Shown one piece after another: positions 9,052 to 18,728 of a stretch of DNA of 57,279 nt. The position numbers were made by a program, and so were the translations under genes. Position 1 is the stretch's first letter. Every line of letters starts with the position of its first letter. The DNA lies in contig CAYMWA010000007.1 in the NCBI GenBank assembly GCA_964393795.1, forward strand, positions 1 to 57,279, written 5' to 3'. Origin of the DNA: Chryseosolibacter sp964393795. GTDB taxonomy: Bacteria > Bacteroidota > Bacteroidia > Cytophagales > Cyclobacteriaceae. Below the pieces are notes generated by a model. The model worked only from the letters and a program-made list of their open reading frames with translations. It was not told the DNA's origin and did not search any database.

Positions 9052-10635
9052 ATGCATATCACCCATATCGATCTTTCACCGGAGGAGGCCTTTAATGCCT
9101 CACTGTTTCCCGCGATTCTCTACGAGCGTCTGGGGTTGAAGCAGGATGGCGGTGCGTGGGTGCGACCCGTCAAGCGTTCGATTGATGCCCGCGGAAGGAA
9201 AGTGCGCGTGCACTTGCAGTGTGAAGTATACGATGCAGGGGAAGTCACGCCTCCTACGAACATCTCATTGCGGTATCAGCAAGTACATGACAAGAAGCGT
9301 GTGATCATTGTAGGTGCAGGCCCGGCCGGCTTGTTTGCCGCCCTTGAGTTGATTTCACTGGGGTACAAACCGATCGTTTTTGAAAGAGGAAGCGATGTCC
9401 AGACGCGCCGGCGCGATCTTGCGGCGATCAATAAAGACGGCATTGTCAATCCGGAATCGAACTATTGTTTTGGTGAAGGAGGTGCGGGTACGTATTCCGA
9501 TGGCAAGCTTTACACAAGATCAAAAAAACGGGGCGATGTAAGAAAGGTGCTTGAAGCATTGGTTGCGCACGGCGCCAGGGAGGATATCCTTTTCGATGCA
9601 CATCCCCACATAGGAACGAATAAGCTACCGAAACTGGTCGTGGAACTGCGAAAGACGATTCTCGACTGCGGAGGCGAAGTTCACTTTGATACAAAAGTAT
9701 CGGACTTTATCATTGACAGCGATGTGATGCGCGGCGTTGTGCTCGCATCAGGCGATCGGATACAGGCAGAAGGCGTCATACTAGCAACAGGACATTCCGC
9801 ACGCGACATCTTCACCTTGTTGCACAAGCGGAAGATTGCGATGGAACCAAAGCCTTTTGCGCTTGGCCTCCGTATTGAGCATGCGCAACCGCTGATTGAC
9901 CGGATTCAATATCACTGCGTCGACGATCGCGGTCCCTGGTTGCCGGCGGCCTCCTATGCGCTCGTACACCAGACAGTAACCGCCGGGCACGAACGCGGAG
10001 TATTTTCGTTTTGTATGTGTCCCGGTGGATTCATTGTGCCTGCGGCAACGGCGCCGGGCGAAGTGGTGGTCAATGGCATGAGCCCTTCCCGTCGTGATTC
10101 CCCTTTTGCCAATTCTGGGATTGTGGTTGCCGTGGAGACGGCGGATTTTGTGCCATATGCCAGCCAGGGTCCGCTCGCAGGTGTTGCTTTTCAGTCCGCC
10201 ATCGAGCGCTTGGCTTGCACGTTGGCGGGAGGTACACAACGCGCACCCGGACAACGGCTTGTCGATTTTGTCGAGCGAAAGGTATCGACGCATCTGCTGG
10301 AAAGTTCGTATCAACCGGGACTGGCCTCGGTCGATATGGGCGAGTTGCTTCCTCCCTTTATTCATCAGGCGCTACGCGAAGCCTTTGTTGCCTTCGGGAA
10401 AAGAATGAAGGGATACTATACGAATGACGCTCAGGTGGTCGGCGTCGAAAGTCGCACGTCATCGCCTGTGAAAATTCCGCGCGACCACACGCTGGAACAT
10501 CCGCAAGTGAAGATGCTGTTCCCATGTGGTGAAGGTGCAGGCTATGCCGGAGGGATCGTCTCTGCCGCAATGGACGGCGAACGATGCGCACGTGCGGTTG
10601 TGAATAAGATCGAGGGAACAACTCCAGCGTCGTGA
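9052..10635 (+). CDS. COG2509-like FAD-dependent dehydrogenase
   Basis: A 527-residue cytoplasmic flavoprotein. An N-terminal domain of about 80 residues precedes a dinucleotide-binding Rossmann motif, VIIVGAGPAGLFAALEL, with GAGPAG at residues 88-93. FAD contacts are suggested by CFGEGGAGTYSDGKLYTR in the middle and by CGEGAGYAGGIVSAAMDGE near the C-terminus. This architecture matches the widespread but functionally uncharacterised COG2509 group. It is divergent from the acyl-CoA dehydrogenase gene; the 139-bp gap shows no exact promoter match. The physiological substrate is unknown. Confidence 0.85.
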   Translation: MHITHIDLSPEEAFNASLFPAILYERLGLKQDGGAWVRPVKRSIDARGRKVRVHLQCEVYDAGEVTPPTNISLRYQQVHDKKRVIIVGAGPAGLFAALELISLGYKPIVFERGSDVQTRRRDLAAINKDGIVNPESNYCFGEGGAGTYSDGKLYTRSKKRGDVRKVLEALVAHGAREDILFDAHPHIGTNKLPKLVVELRKTILDCGGEVHFDTKVSDFIIDSDVMRGVVLASGDRIQAEGVILATGHSARDIFTLLHKRKIAMEPKPFALGLRIEHAQPLIDRIQYHCVDDRGPWLPAASYALVHQTVTAGHERGVFSFCMCPGGFIVPAATAPGEVVVNGMSPSRRDSPFANSGIVVAVETADFVPYASQGPLAGVAFQSAIERLACTLAGGTQRAPGQRLVDFVERKVSTHLLESSYQPGLASVDMGELLPPFIHQALREAFVAFGKRMKGYYTNDAQVVGVESRTSSPVKIPRDHTLEHPQVKMLFPCGEGAGYAGGIVSAAMDGERCARAVVNKIEGTTPAS

Positions 10636-10781
10636 CGCGGTGCCATCCAGGGTCCTGACAAGCAACCTGAGGCCCATGCCAGACGAATGATGAGACATGA
10701 TCGCTGCCAAATTTGATATCAAGTTGCGTATTTCATTTATTGCATAATCATTAGCTTACTGTAACAAGAATTTTGCACGAT

Positions 10782-12347
10782 ATGGTGAAAAGGAAGACAC
10801 TTTTGACACTATGGCGCCGCCTTGTTCTGACGGTTCCCCGCAATTCAATCACAAGGCGCTGCGCCTGTTTTTGGTCTGCATTAATGCTCCTGTTGGTTCT
10901 CGCCGGATGTGGTAACCGACAATCCGAAAATATTGAACATCCCAATGTGGTGTTTATTATCACCGACGACCAGCGATGGGATGCCCTTGGCTTTGCAGGG
11001 AATCCTTCGCTTAGGACACCGAACATTGATAAGCTCGCCTCCGAGGGGGTGTACTTCAGCAACTATTTTTGTACGACCTCGCTATGCTCACCAAGCCGTG
11101 CATCTATTCTCAGCGGACTATACGCACATGCCCACGGTGTGGTCAACAATTTTACGGAGTATCCGAATGATCTTGCTTCTTTCCCGGGGGTGTTGCAGTC
11201 CATTGGCTATGAAACCGCTTATATCGGCAAGTGGCATATGGGTGAACAGAATGACAATCCCCGCCCAGGCTTTGATTTCTTCGTCACACATAAAGGACAG
11301 GGAAATTATTTCGATACTGAATTTAATATTAACGGCGCCGGAGCGCGGGTCGTAAAAGGATACTATACGACCGTTGTCACTGACATGGCGAAAGACTGGT
11401 TGATGAAAGACCGGTCCAAACCCTTTTTGCTCATGCTGGGCCACAAGGCGCCGCATAGTTTTTATACCCCCGAAGCGAAGTACGCCAACGCGTTTGATAC
11501 GGTTCAGATTTCGTATCCCGAAAATGCGTTCGACCTTGAGGACAAGCCAGAGTGGATCAAGCAACGGTTGCCCACCTGGCACGGCATATACGGGCCTTTG
11601 TTCGAGTGGCGTGATTCATTTCCCGATTCGTCGCCAGAAGCTGTGAAGGATTTTCAGGCGATGGTCCGTGCCTACTGGGGTACGCTGCTCTCTGTCGATG
11701 AAAGCGTGGGTGAGATCTATCGGACCCTTAAGGAGATGGGGCAGCTCGAGAACACCATTTTTGTCTTCACCTCCGACAACGGGTTGTTGAACGGGGAGCA
11801 TGGCATGGTCGACAAGCGCACCATGCACGAGCCCAGTATTCGCATTCCGCTGATTGTTCGTTTTCCCGGGCTTACCCCGGTCGACGAACCGGTAGTGGTG
11901 AACAAGCAGGTATTAACATTAGACATCGCACCTTCCATTCTCGAATTGTGCCAGGCCCCTCCACTGAAAAATATACACGGGCAGTCGTTCGTACGTCTCG
12001 TGCATGGCGATACCGCCAATTGGCGTAAGGCGTGGTACTACGAGTACAACTATGAAAAACAATTTCCGTACACGCCGAACGTTCGGGGAATTCGGACCGA
12101 CGAATGGAAATACATCCACTATCCGCCTGGCGACGGCGGGGCGGACCGACACATGGCAGAACTTTATCATCTTGCGGTCGATCCGGAGGAAAATCATAAT
12201 CTGATTAATGATCCCAAATATGCAGACCAGCTAAAGGATTTGAAAGGGCAGCTGACCGAATTGATTCGCGCTGCCGGAGCCGTACCTGACCGCATGCCGT
12301 TGGACGAGGGGATTAAAACTGAATTGCCCGAGGAATCGATCAGATAA
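10782..12347 (+). CDS. S1-family sulfatase, predicted lipoprotein
   Basis: I use the ATG at 10782 rather than a TTG three codons upstream, giving 521 residues. A long, basic N-region is followed by MLLLVLAGC, a lipobox with Cys43, so the enzyme is probably lipid-anchored. The sulfatase signature CSPSRASILSG has the formylglycine cysteine at about residue 102. Metal ligands are suggested by ITDDQRWD at the N-terminus and FTSDNGLLNGEHG further on. GKWHMG is the usual basic active-site motif. It pairs with the next sulfatase 42 bp downstream. Substrate unknown; it resembles the heparan/choline-type sulfatase branch more than arylsulfatase A. Confidence 0.92.
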   Translation: MVKRKTLLTLWRRLVLTVPRNSITRRCACFWSALMLLLVLAGCGNRQSENIEHPNVVFIITDDQRWDALGFAGNPSLRTPNIDKLASEGVYFSNYFCTTSLCSPSRASILSGLYAHAHGVVNNFTEYPNDLASFPGVLQSIGYETAYIGKWHMGEQNDNPRPGFDFFVTHKGQGNYFDTEFNINGAGARVVKGYYTTVVTDMAKDWLMKDRSKPFLLMLGHKAPHSFYTPEAKYANAFDTVQISYPENAFDLEDKPEWIKQRLPTWHGIYGPLFEWRDSFPDSSPEAVKDFQAMVRAYWGTLLSVDESVGEIYRTLKEMGQLENTIFVFTSDNGLLNGEHGMVDKRTMHEPSIRIPLIVRFPGLTPVDEPVVVNKQVLTLDIAPSILELCQAPPLKNIHGQSFVRLVHGDTANWRKAWYYEYNYEKQFPYTPNVRGIRTDEWKYIHYPPGDGGADRHMAELYHLAVDPEENHNLINDPKYADQLKDLKGQLTELIRAAGAVPDRMPLDEGIKTELPEESIR

Positions 12348-12389
12348 CATCGATGATATTGTTTTAAATATTAACCTGACAACTCAATC

Positions 12390-13841
12390 ATGACCAAATA
12401 CCTTGCCCTGGTCCTCTTCCTGTCATTTTTCGGGCCCCGTGCCTCTCACTTGAAAGCGCAGGAACGTCCCAACGTCATCATCATCTTTATGGACGATATG
12501 GGATACGGAGACCTCGAGAGTTACGGTGGCTTTGGATATGAGACGCCCCATACCAACAAGCTGGCTTCAGAAGGCATGCGGTTCACGAATTTTTATGCGG
12601 CGCAAGCCGTCTGTAGTGCTTCGCGTGCTGGCTTGCTCACCGGATGTTATCCCAACCGCATCGGACTCTACGCCGCGCTGAATCCGTCGAGCAAGATTGC
12701 ACTGAACCCCGACGAGGAGACGCTGGCCGAAATCCTCAAGGCCGAGGGTTATCGTACCAGCATAGTGGGTAAATGGCATCTCGGCGACAAAGTACCCTTC
12801 CTGCCCCTTCAGCAGGGATTTGATGAATACTTCGGGCTGCCTTACTCCAACGATATGTGGGCCGTTGATTATGACGGCACACCCGTGACAGACCCTGATC
12901 ATCGCAAGGCATGGTACCCTCCGTTGCCACTCATAGAAGGTAACCGCGTGATCCGGGAAATCAAAACGCTCGAGGATCAATCGGAGCTCACTACAATCTA
13001 TACGGAAAGGGCGTGCCGGTTTATTCGTGAGAATAGCACACGGCCTTTCTTCCTTTATATGGCGCATTCGATGCCTCATGTGCCGCTCGCCGTATCTGAC
13101 AAGTTTGCGGGAAAAAGCGAGGCGGGACTTTACGGTGATGTGATGATGGAGTTAGACTGGTCGATCGGCGAAATTATGCGAACGCTCGATGAATTGAATC
13201 TTAACAAAAAGACATTGGTGGTCGTGACAAGCGACAACGGACCGTGGCTAAATTTCGGGAATCACGCAGGAAGTACCGGTGGTTTGCGTGAAGGAAAGGG
13301 AACATCTTTTGAGGGAGGACAACGCGAGCCTTGTATAGTGCGATGGGAAGGCAAGGTTCCAGCCGGAACCATTAGTCATCAGCTCGCATCTACAATAGAT
13401 TTATTGCCAACGATCGCCAAAATATGTGGAGCGGCATTGCCTGCTAAGAAGATTGATGGCGTTGATATCTCCGCGCTGTGGTTCGGTCAAACAGATGTCA
13501 GCCCACGCAAGCATTTTGTCTACTATTATCATAAAAACAGTCTTGAAGCAATTCGGAAGGATAATTGGAAGCTGGTCTTTCCGCACGTGCACAGAACCTA
13601 CAAGAAGAATCCGCCGGGTTATGATGGATGGCCCGCGCCTCAGCCATCAGATACAACAGAACTTGCCTTGTTCGATCTTCGAACGGATCCGGGCGAGACG
13701 CTCGATGTACAGAACCAGTTTCCGGATGTTGTCCGGGAACTGACAGCGCTGGCCGATCAATACAGACGTGAATTGGGTGATGACCTTACCGGTCACAAGG
13801 GTGTGGCGCGAAGGCCAGCGGCTGTGGTGTCGCGAGATTAG
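12390..13841 (+). CDS. S1-family sulfatase (arylsulfatase type), secreted
   Basis: 483 residues with an N-terminal signal peptide ending near LKAQE. Metal-binding MDDMGYGD and VTSDNGPW are intact, as is GKWHLGD. The formylglycine site is CSASR, Cys75, with Ala in place of the more usual Pro; Cys/Ser-x-Pro/Ala-x-Arg is known to be accepted. Similar in layout to arylsulfatase A/N-acetylgalactosamine-6-sulfatase-like PUL sulfatases. Co-directional with the upstream sulfatase, probably in one transcript. Confidence 0.92.
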   Translation: MTKYLALVLFLSFFGPRASHLKAQERPNVIIIFMDDMGYGDLESYGGFGYETPHTNKLASEGMRFTNFYAAQAVCSASRAGLLTGCYPNRIGLYAALNPSSKIALNPDEETLAEILKAEGYRTSIVGKWHLGDKVPFLPLQQGFDEYFGLPYSNDMWAVDYDGTPVTDPDHRKAWYPPLPLIEGNRVIREIKTLEDQSELTTIYTERACRFIRENSTRPFFLYMAHSMPHVPLAVSDKFAGKSEAGLYGDVMMELDWSIGEIMRTLDELNLNKKTLVVVTSDNGPWLNFGNHAGSTGGLREGKGTSFEGGQREPCIVRWEGKVPAGTISHQLASTIDLLPTIAKICGAALPAKKIDGVDISALWFGQTDVSPRKHFVYYYHKNSLEAIRKDNWKLVFPHVHRTYKKNPPGYDGWPAPQPSDTTELALFDLRTDPGETLDVQNQFPDVVRELTALADQYRRELGDDLTGHKGVARRPAAVVSRD

Positions 13842-14014
13842 ACATTAGGAAATTCCGATAAGGACAACCAGGACAATACCGGTATATTTTAGAAATCATA
13901 AGGCGTATGGCGCAGTACGCGAAAAGGCACAAGCTTGACGGAAAGAGAGATTTCCAAACAGCAGCAAGGTGACGGCTTTTTTGTCAACGGTACCACGGGA
14001 TGCTGAAATTTGAT

Positions 14015-14022
14015 TACTTTTG
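14015..14022 (+). promoter_or_regulatory. candidate -7 box (TACTTTTG)
   Basis: Exact TAnnTTTG match 32 bp before the CstA-like start codon, in a 213-bp gap after the sulfatase pair. No -33 TTTG at normal spacing is seen. Confidence 0.35.
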
Positions 14023-14054
14023 ATATTCCCTGAAGGGAAATATTGCCTTAGCCT

Positions 14055-15503
14055 ATGATTACTTTTTTTGTCTCTATCGCTGCCTTGTTGCTCGGCTATT
14101 TTGTGTATTCTAAAGTGGTCGAAAGAATTTTTGTAATCGACCCTGCGCGTAAGACGCCGGCGATCACGGAAGCCGATGGTGTTGATTTTGTCGCCATGCC
14201 GGCATGGAAAATTTTCTTGATCCAGTTCCTGAATATCGCCGGACTCGGCCCGATATTCGGTGCTGTCGCCGGAGCCATGTGGGGGCCGGTGGCTTTTCTG
14301 TGGATCGTCCTTGGCTCCATCTTCGCCGGTGCGGTGCACGATTATTTTTCAGGAATGCTTTCGCTCAGGCATAAAGGAAAAAGCATTTCAGAGATTTCGG
14401 GCATCTATCTCGGTCCGGGTGTCAAGCAGTTTATGCGGCTTTTTACCGTTGTTCTGATGATAATGGTGGGCGCCGTGTTCATCATGGGACCGGCGAAAAT
14501 TCTCGACGACATGACAGGGAATTTTGCCGGCATGACGATGTGGATATGGGCGATCTTTGCCTATTACGTGCTCGCTACCTTGCTGCCCGTTGACAAGATT
14601 ATCGGCAAACTGTACCCGGTTTTTGGATTTGCACTGCTTTTTATGGCGGTGGGCATCAGCGTTGTGATGGTAGGGCGAGGGTTGCCTATTCCCGAGTTAA
14701 CGTGGGCAAGCCTCGGGAATCAGCATCACGATCCAGACGCCTTTCCCATCTTTCCAATGGTGTTTATCACGATAGCGTGTGGTGCCATCTCCGGTTTCCA
14801 TGCTACTCAGTCGCCATTGATGGCACGGTGCATGACCAACGAAAAACAGGGGCGTCCGATTTTCTATGGTGCTATGATCACAGAAGGAATTGTAGCCCTG
14901 ATCTGGGCGGCGGTTGGAATGTGCTTTTACGGGGGTACTTCCGGACTCAACGACGTGATGGTACAAAACCAGGGTAACGCGGCATTTGTTGTCAATGATA
15001 TCTCGATTTCTCTGCTTGGAACGCTTGGCGGCTTTCTCGCTTTACTTGGCGTCGTCGCGGCCCCGATCACGTCGGGCGACACCGCCTTCAGAAGCGCACG
15101 CATTATCGTTGCTGACTTTCTCCGTTATAAACAGGGACCGATCAAGAACAGACTGTTCATTACCGTCCCCCTCTTTGCCGCAGGTTACGTCCTGACGCTG
15201 ATCGACTTTGGTATTGTATGGCGATATTTCGCATGGACCAATCAGACGCTGGCTACGGTGGTGTTGTGGACCATCACAGCCTACCTTATCCGGGAACGCA
15301 AGAATTATTGGGTCACGCTTATCCCCTCAATATTTATGACAACCGTTGTGGTGTCATATCTGCTACAAGCGCCGGAAGGCTTCCACCTGCCTGCCGATAT
15401 TTCGTATTGGACGGGCATTGTTGTGGCCTTTGCACTTTCCGTATATGCGATGTTTTACATCTACAAGGTAAGACTGACGGGAAAAACGCTGGTCGGAGAT
15501 TGA
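14055..15503 (+). CDS. CstA-family carbon starvation/peptide (pyruvate) transporter, short form
   Basis: A 482-residue polytopic membrane protein with about 12 hydrophobic segments. CstA hallmarks: GPIFGAVAGAMWGP, GAVHDYFSGMLSLRHKGKSI and IACGAISGFHATQSPLMARCM. It is much shorter than E. coli CstA (about 700 residues) but matches the shorter CstA group found in many bacteria. Family members import peptides or pyruvate. Its stop codon (15501-15503) overlaps a possible upstream start region of the large FAD protein, which suggests an operon. Confidence 0.9.
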   Translation: MITFFVSIAALLLGYFVYSKVVERIFVIDPARKTPAITEADGVDFVAMPAWKIFLIQFLNIAGLGPIFGAVAGAMWGPVAFLWIVLGSIFAGAVHDYFSGMLSLRHKGKSISEISGIYLGPGVKQFMRLFTVVLMIMVGAVFIMGPAKILDDMTGNFAGMTMWIWAIFAYYVLATLLPVDKIIGKLYPVFGFALLFMAVGISVVMVGRGLPIPELTWASLGNQHHDPDAFPIFPMVFITIACGAISGFHATQSPLMARCMTNEKQGRPIFYGAMITEGIVALIWAAVGMCFYGGTSGLNDVMVQNQGNAAFVVNDISISLLGTLGGFLALLGVVAAPITSGDTAFRSARIIVADFLRYKQGPIKNRLFITVPLFAAGYVLTLIDFGIVWRYFAWTNQTLATVVLWTITAYLIRERKNYWVTLIPSIFMTTVVVSYLLQAPEGFHLPADISYWTGIVVAFALSVYAMFYIYKVRLTGKTLVGD

Positions 15504-15513
15504 GAATACAAAT

Positions 15514-18500
15514 ATAAAAAGGAGAGATTTTTTGGGCATCACCCTGCCGGCTACGGGTGCGGTGTTGATGACCCCCGCACTGTTTAACAATAAGGCATTT
15601 GCGGAAATCAACCGGCAGTTTTCCGGGCCATCCAACTTCGATACTTACGACGTCGTCATCAACGGTGCAGGCCTTGCCGGATACTTCGTAGCGATGGAAG
15701 CTGCAAAGAACAACAGGAAGGTGCTGGTGGTCGACAGAAGGTCTAGCCCTGGATTCGATTTTGCCGCGAAGCGCAAGTTGTGGCTTGGCGTGAATGGCTT
15801 TGAAAAGCTTACACCTCAACTCCTTCAGTTATTTTTTCCGGAAGGTGAGCGTGGAGAAATTCAAAACAAGAATGGCCAGGCGCCCGGAGGCAGCCGACTT
15901 GACGACGAAATACTTCTTTTTTCTGGCAGTATCCGCAAAGGCTTTTTGCGAAACTTATTGCTGAGCAACATCCATGTGCTGCTGATGACTGACGTCTGCG
16001 GTATCCTTGCTGACAAGAAACGTGTTCAGGGGGTGCTACTGGCAGGTAAGCATGGGCTTCATAGTGTAAAATGCAAAAGCTTTGTCGATACCACGGATCA
16101 GTTATTGTTCTCGAGACAGCTTTTGAATTCACCTTTCAAAGTCGAGCGGGCCTCTTTCGTCTTGGAGCTGGCCAAGGCAGACAATCCTCCGGCGAAAGAA
16201 CTGTCGGTTCCGACATCGCTCGGCATTGCGCAAAACAAACTACGGCTGCATCCCGGGAAGCTGTCGCAAAGTCAGGTGTTTGCTGAGTATGCCTTTGCAG
16301 TAAAATCGCAGCAGCCTGAGGAGATCGAACAGCAGGGTAGACTGATAGCTGCTGCGTTGGGACGAAACCTTCGTACGCTGGACCCTTCGCTGAAAAACGC
16401 TGAGATCGTGCAATTCCCCCTGGAGGCGTCTTACGTTCTCGACCATTCTACATTGCCGACGCCAACATTGCAAGGCTATCACATGTTGAGTGCGCCGGGT
16501 GGCGACCTTAGCTGTTCGAGCATACTTGCTGTTGAACGGGACGCGAGGACGCTAGCGGGAAACATTCAATACGCGCGCAGGGAATCGGCGCCGGAGCGGT
16601 TGCTAGCGATTGGTGCGGAAATTCCCTATGGAGCATTGAAGACTTCGTCGGTCGAAGAGCCTGGCCTTTCGGTTCCATTGCAAAAGGTGACCTTTGATTT
16701 TGATCGCTTTATCCCCCATAAAGAGCAATGTCAGGTGCTCGTCGCCGGTGGCGGCACAGGGGGTGCGTTCGCCGCTATGGGGGCGGCGGAGAAGGGTGCG
16801 AGCACGATCGTTGTCGATTACTTTAACGACCTCGGTGGTACGAAGACGATGGGCGGCGTGATGAGTTACTACCATGGGTTAACAGAGAACACTTTTTTCA
16901 AGAAGCAAAACGAGGATGCTGAAGGACTCGCCTTCGAGACGAACATGAATAACAAGACAGGGCGAAAGTTCTATCATCTGCAATCACTGCTGGATGCGGG
17001 CGGTCGCTTTCTGTCCGGAGCAATGATGTGTGATACGCTCGTCAACGGAAATCAGGTGAAAGGGATTCTCATATGCCGGAACGGAAAACTCGAGACCATC
17101 GCTGCACACGTGACGATCGATGCGACTGGTGACGGTGACATTGCCGCATTTGCCGGTGCTGCGTACAAGATCGGAAATGCACGCACGGGTGAAACACAAA
17201 ACTACAGTCAATGGGATATTCCGGGCGTCAAAATGCCATCGGTGGCGAATCGCGATTACGATATCATTGACAATACCCGAATATCAGAATTGCAGCGTGG
17301 TTTGTTTATCTCTCACTACGAGGCGCATTTCTATGACTTTCACCCATACCTTTCTGTCCGTGAATCACGCCGCATAACCGGAGCGTATGTGCTCACCTTT
17401 ATTGACGTAGCCGAAGGGACACACTTTGATGACGTCATCTCGATGGCGAGCAGCGATTTTGATCCCCACAATGTGGGTGCTTCCGAATTTTCTAAATGTG
17501 GTTTTCTACTGCCACACTCCAACGATGTCGTCGTTGAAATTCCCTATCGTTGTATTGTTCCAAAGCGATTGGACGGCCTTCTCATTTCAGGCCGTGGCAT
17601 CAGCCAGACGCAAAATGCCCTTCAGTTTACACGAATGAGTGCCGACATTATCGTGCTCGGTTACTTCACCGGCCACATTGCCGCCGATCTGTCACTTAAG
17701 AATCAGCAGCCTCGTGGATATGACGTGTCTGAGTTGCAAAAGAATTGGGCGGCGATGGGGTACCTCCCTGCTGATTACACCCGCAAGGGCACGCAAGGCC
17801 ATCAGAACAATCCAGAGGAAATCGCCCGACGCGTTGAAAATCTGGCTGCTGGGAAAAGGGAATACCTGTATGAAGTGAGCAAGCTCGACAAGGCGAAAGC
17901 TGTTCCGGTTTTGATAGACTACTGCAGGGAACCTGTTGAGACCAAAGGAAAGTTACTTGTAGCGAAAGCACTCGCCTGGTTTGGAAACGCCAATGGCAAT
18001 GACCTGATCGAGTCGGAACTCAAAGAGATGTTTAATCAGGAGTTAGCAGAGGGCTACCCGGGTGGCTATGTCGACGACTATGACTTTATCAGGGGGCGTG
18101 AAAAAAATGTGCTCGAAGGCTTATTCTGGAGAATCAATCAGAACATCGGCTTACTTGCCATGAGTGGAGATCCCTCCGCGAACAAAACGATACAGCATAT
18201 CCTGGAAAACACGGAATCGGGGGGCGGAATGGTGAAGCGCTCAAATGGCTATTACGACAACAGGATCGATCTGAAGATCGTCCCGTTCTACAACCGGATC
18301 ATGAACCTTTGCTTCTATGCCGAACGCCTGCCGCACGAGTCGTTTATTGCGGGATTTGAAAAGTTGCTAAAAGATGAACATATCGGCAATTTCAAAACAG
18401 AAGACTACACCAATGTCAGGTGGCGCGTTTTTGGAGGACTCCTCGAAGTATCAATCGCAGCAGCGATGGCCCGGTGTGGATCAAGGGTCGGTTACGATTT

Positions 18501-18675
18501 GCTGACGCAATATCTGACAGATACACACTACAGTTTCAAGTCGTTCGCTGCTTCCGAACTAAAAGATGTGACCGGAAAAGATTTAGGGTATGACGCGCCC
18601 GAATGGAAACAATACGTTGAAAAACTTTCGTTCCCAGCTCCGGTGCGAAAGCTGGTGAAGGAAGTGGAAGTATAG
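15514..18675 (+). CDS. large Tat-exported protein with two FAD-binding domains and helical C-terminus
   Basis: About 1,050 residues. First Rossmann motif INGAGLAG about 25 residues beyond the signal; second VLVAGGGTGGAFAAMG near residues 405-420, followed by DATGDGDIAAFAGA and SGRGISQTQNALQ, features of the FAD_oxidored (PF12831) group. The last 300 residues look helical and HEAT-like. Start choice: TTG at 15532 has a GGAG seven bases upstream, but the frame just before it encodes KRRDFLGITLP, a classical Tat signal. It would begin at 15514, where the codon is ATA rather than ATG. ATT at 15499 is another odd candidate. No ATG or GTG exists in this frame upstream. Follows the CstA-like gene closely. 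Confidence 0.85.
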   Translation: MKRRDFLGITLPATGAVLMTPALFNNKAFAEINRQFSGPSNFDTYDVVINGAGLAGYFVAMEAAKNNRKVLVVDRRSSPGFDFAAKRKLWLGVNGFEKLTPQLLQLFFPEGERGEIQNKNGQAPGGSRLDDEILLFSGSIRKGFLRNLLLSNIHVLLMTDVCGILADKKRVQGVLLAGKHGLHSVKCKSFVDTTDQLLFSRQLLNSPFKVERASFVLELAKADNPPAKELSVPTSLGIAQNKLRLHPGKLSQSQVFAEYAFAVKSQQPEEIEQQGRLIAAALGRNLRTLDPSLKNAEIVQFPLEASYVLDHSTLPTPTLQGYHMLSAPGGDLSCSSILAVERDARTLAGNIQYARRESAPERLLAIGAEIPYGALKTSSVEEPGLSVPLQKVTFDFDRFIPHKEQCQVLVAGGGTGGAFAAMGAAEKGASTIVVDYFNDLGGTKTMGGVMSYYHGLTENTFFKKQNEDAEGLAFETNMNNKTGRKFYHLQSLLDAGGRFLSGAMMCDTLVNGNQVKGILICRNGKLETIAAHVTIDATGDGDIAAFAGAAYKIGNARTGETQNYSQWDIPGVKMPSVANRDYDIIDNTRISELQRGLFISHYEAHFYDFHPYLSVRESRRITGAYVLTFIDVAEGTHFDDVISMASSDFDPHNVGASEFSKCGFLLPHSNDVVVEIPYRCIVPKRLDGLLISGRGISQTQNALQFTRMSADIIVLGYFTGHIAADLSLKNQQPRGYDVSELQKNWAAMGYLPADYTRKGTQGHQNNPEEIARRVENLAAGKREYLYEVSKLDKAKAVPVLIDYCREPVETKGKLLVAKALAWFGNANGNDLIESELKEMFNQELAEGYPGGYVDDYDFIRGREKNVLEGLFWRINQNIGLLAMSGDPSANKTIQHILENTESGGGMVKRSNGYYDNRIDLKIVPFYNRIMNLCFYAERLPHESFIAGFEKLLKDEHIGNFKTEDYTNVRWRVFGGLLEVSIAAAMARCGSRVGYDLLTQYLTDTHYSFKSFAASELKDVTGKDLGYDAPEWKQYVEKLSFPAPVRKLVKEVEV

Positions 18676-18728
18676 GTAAGATCCTAAATGATCGGTCCGG
18701 TTTGTTGAAAGCTCAATAATGTGATGAC

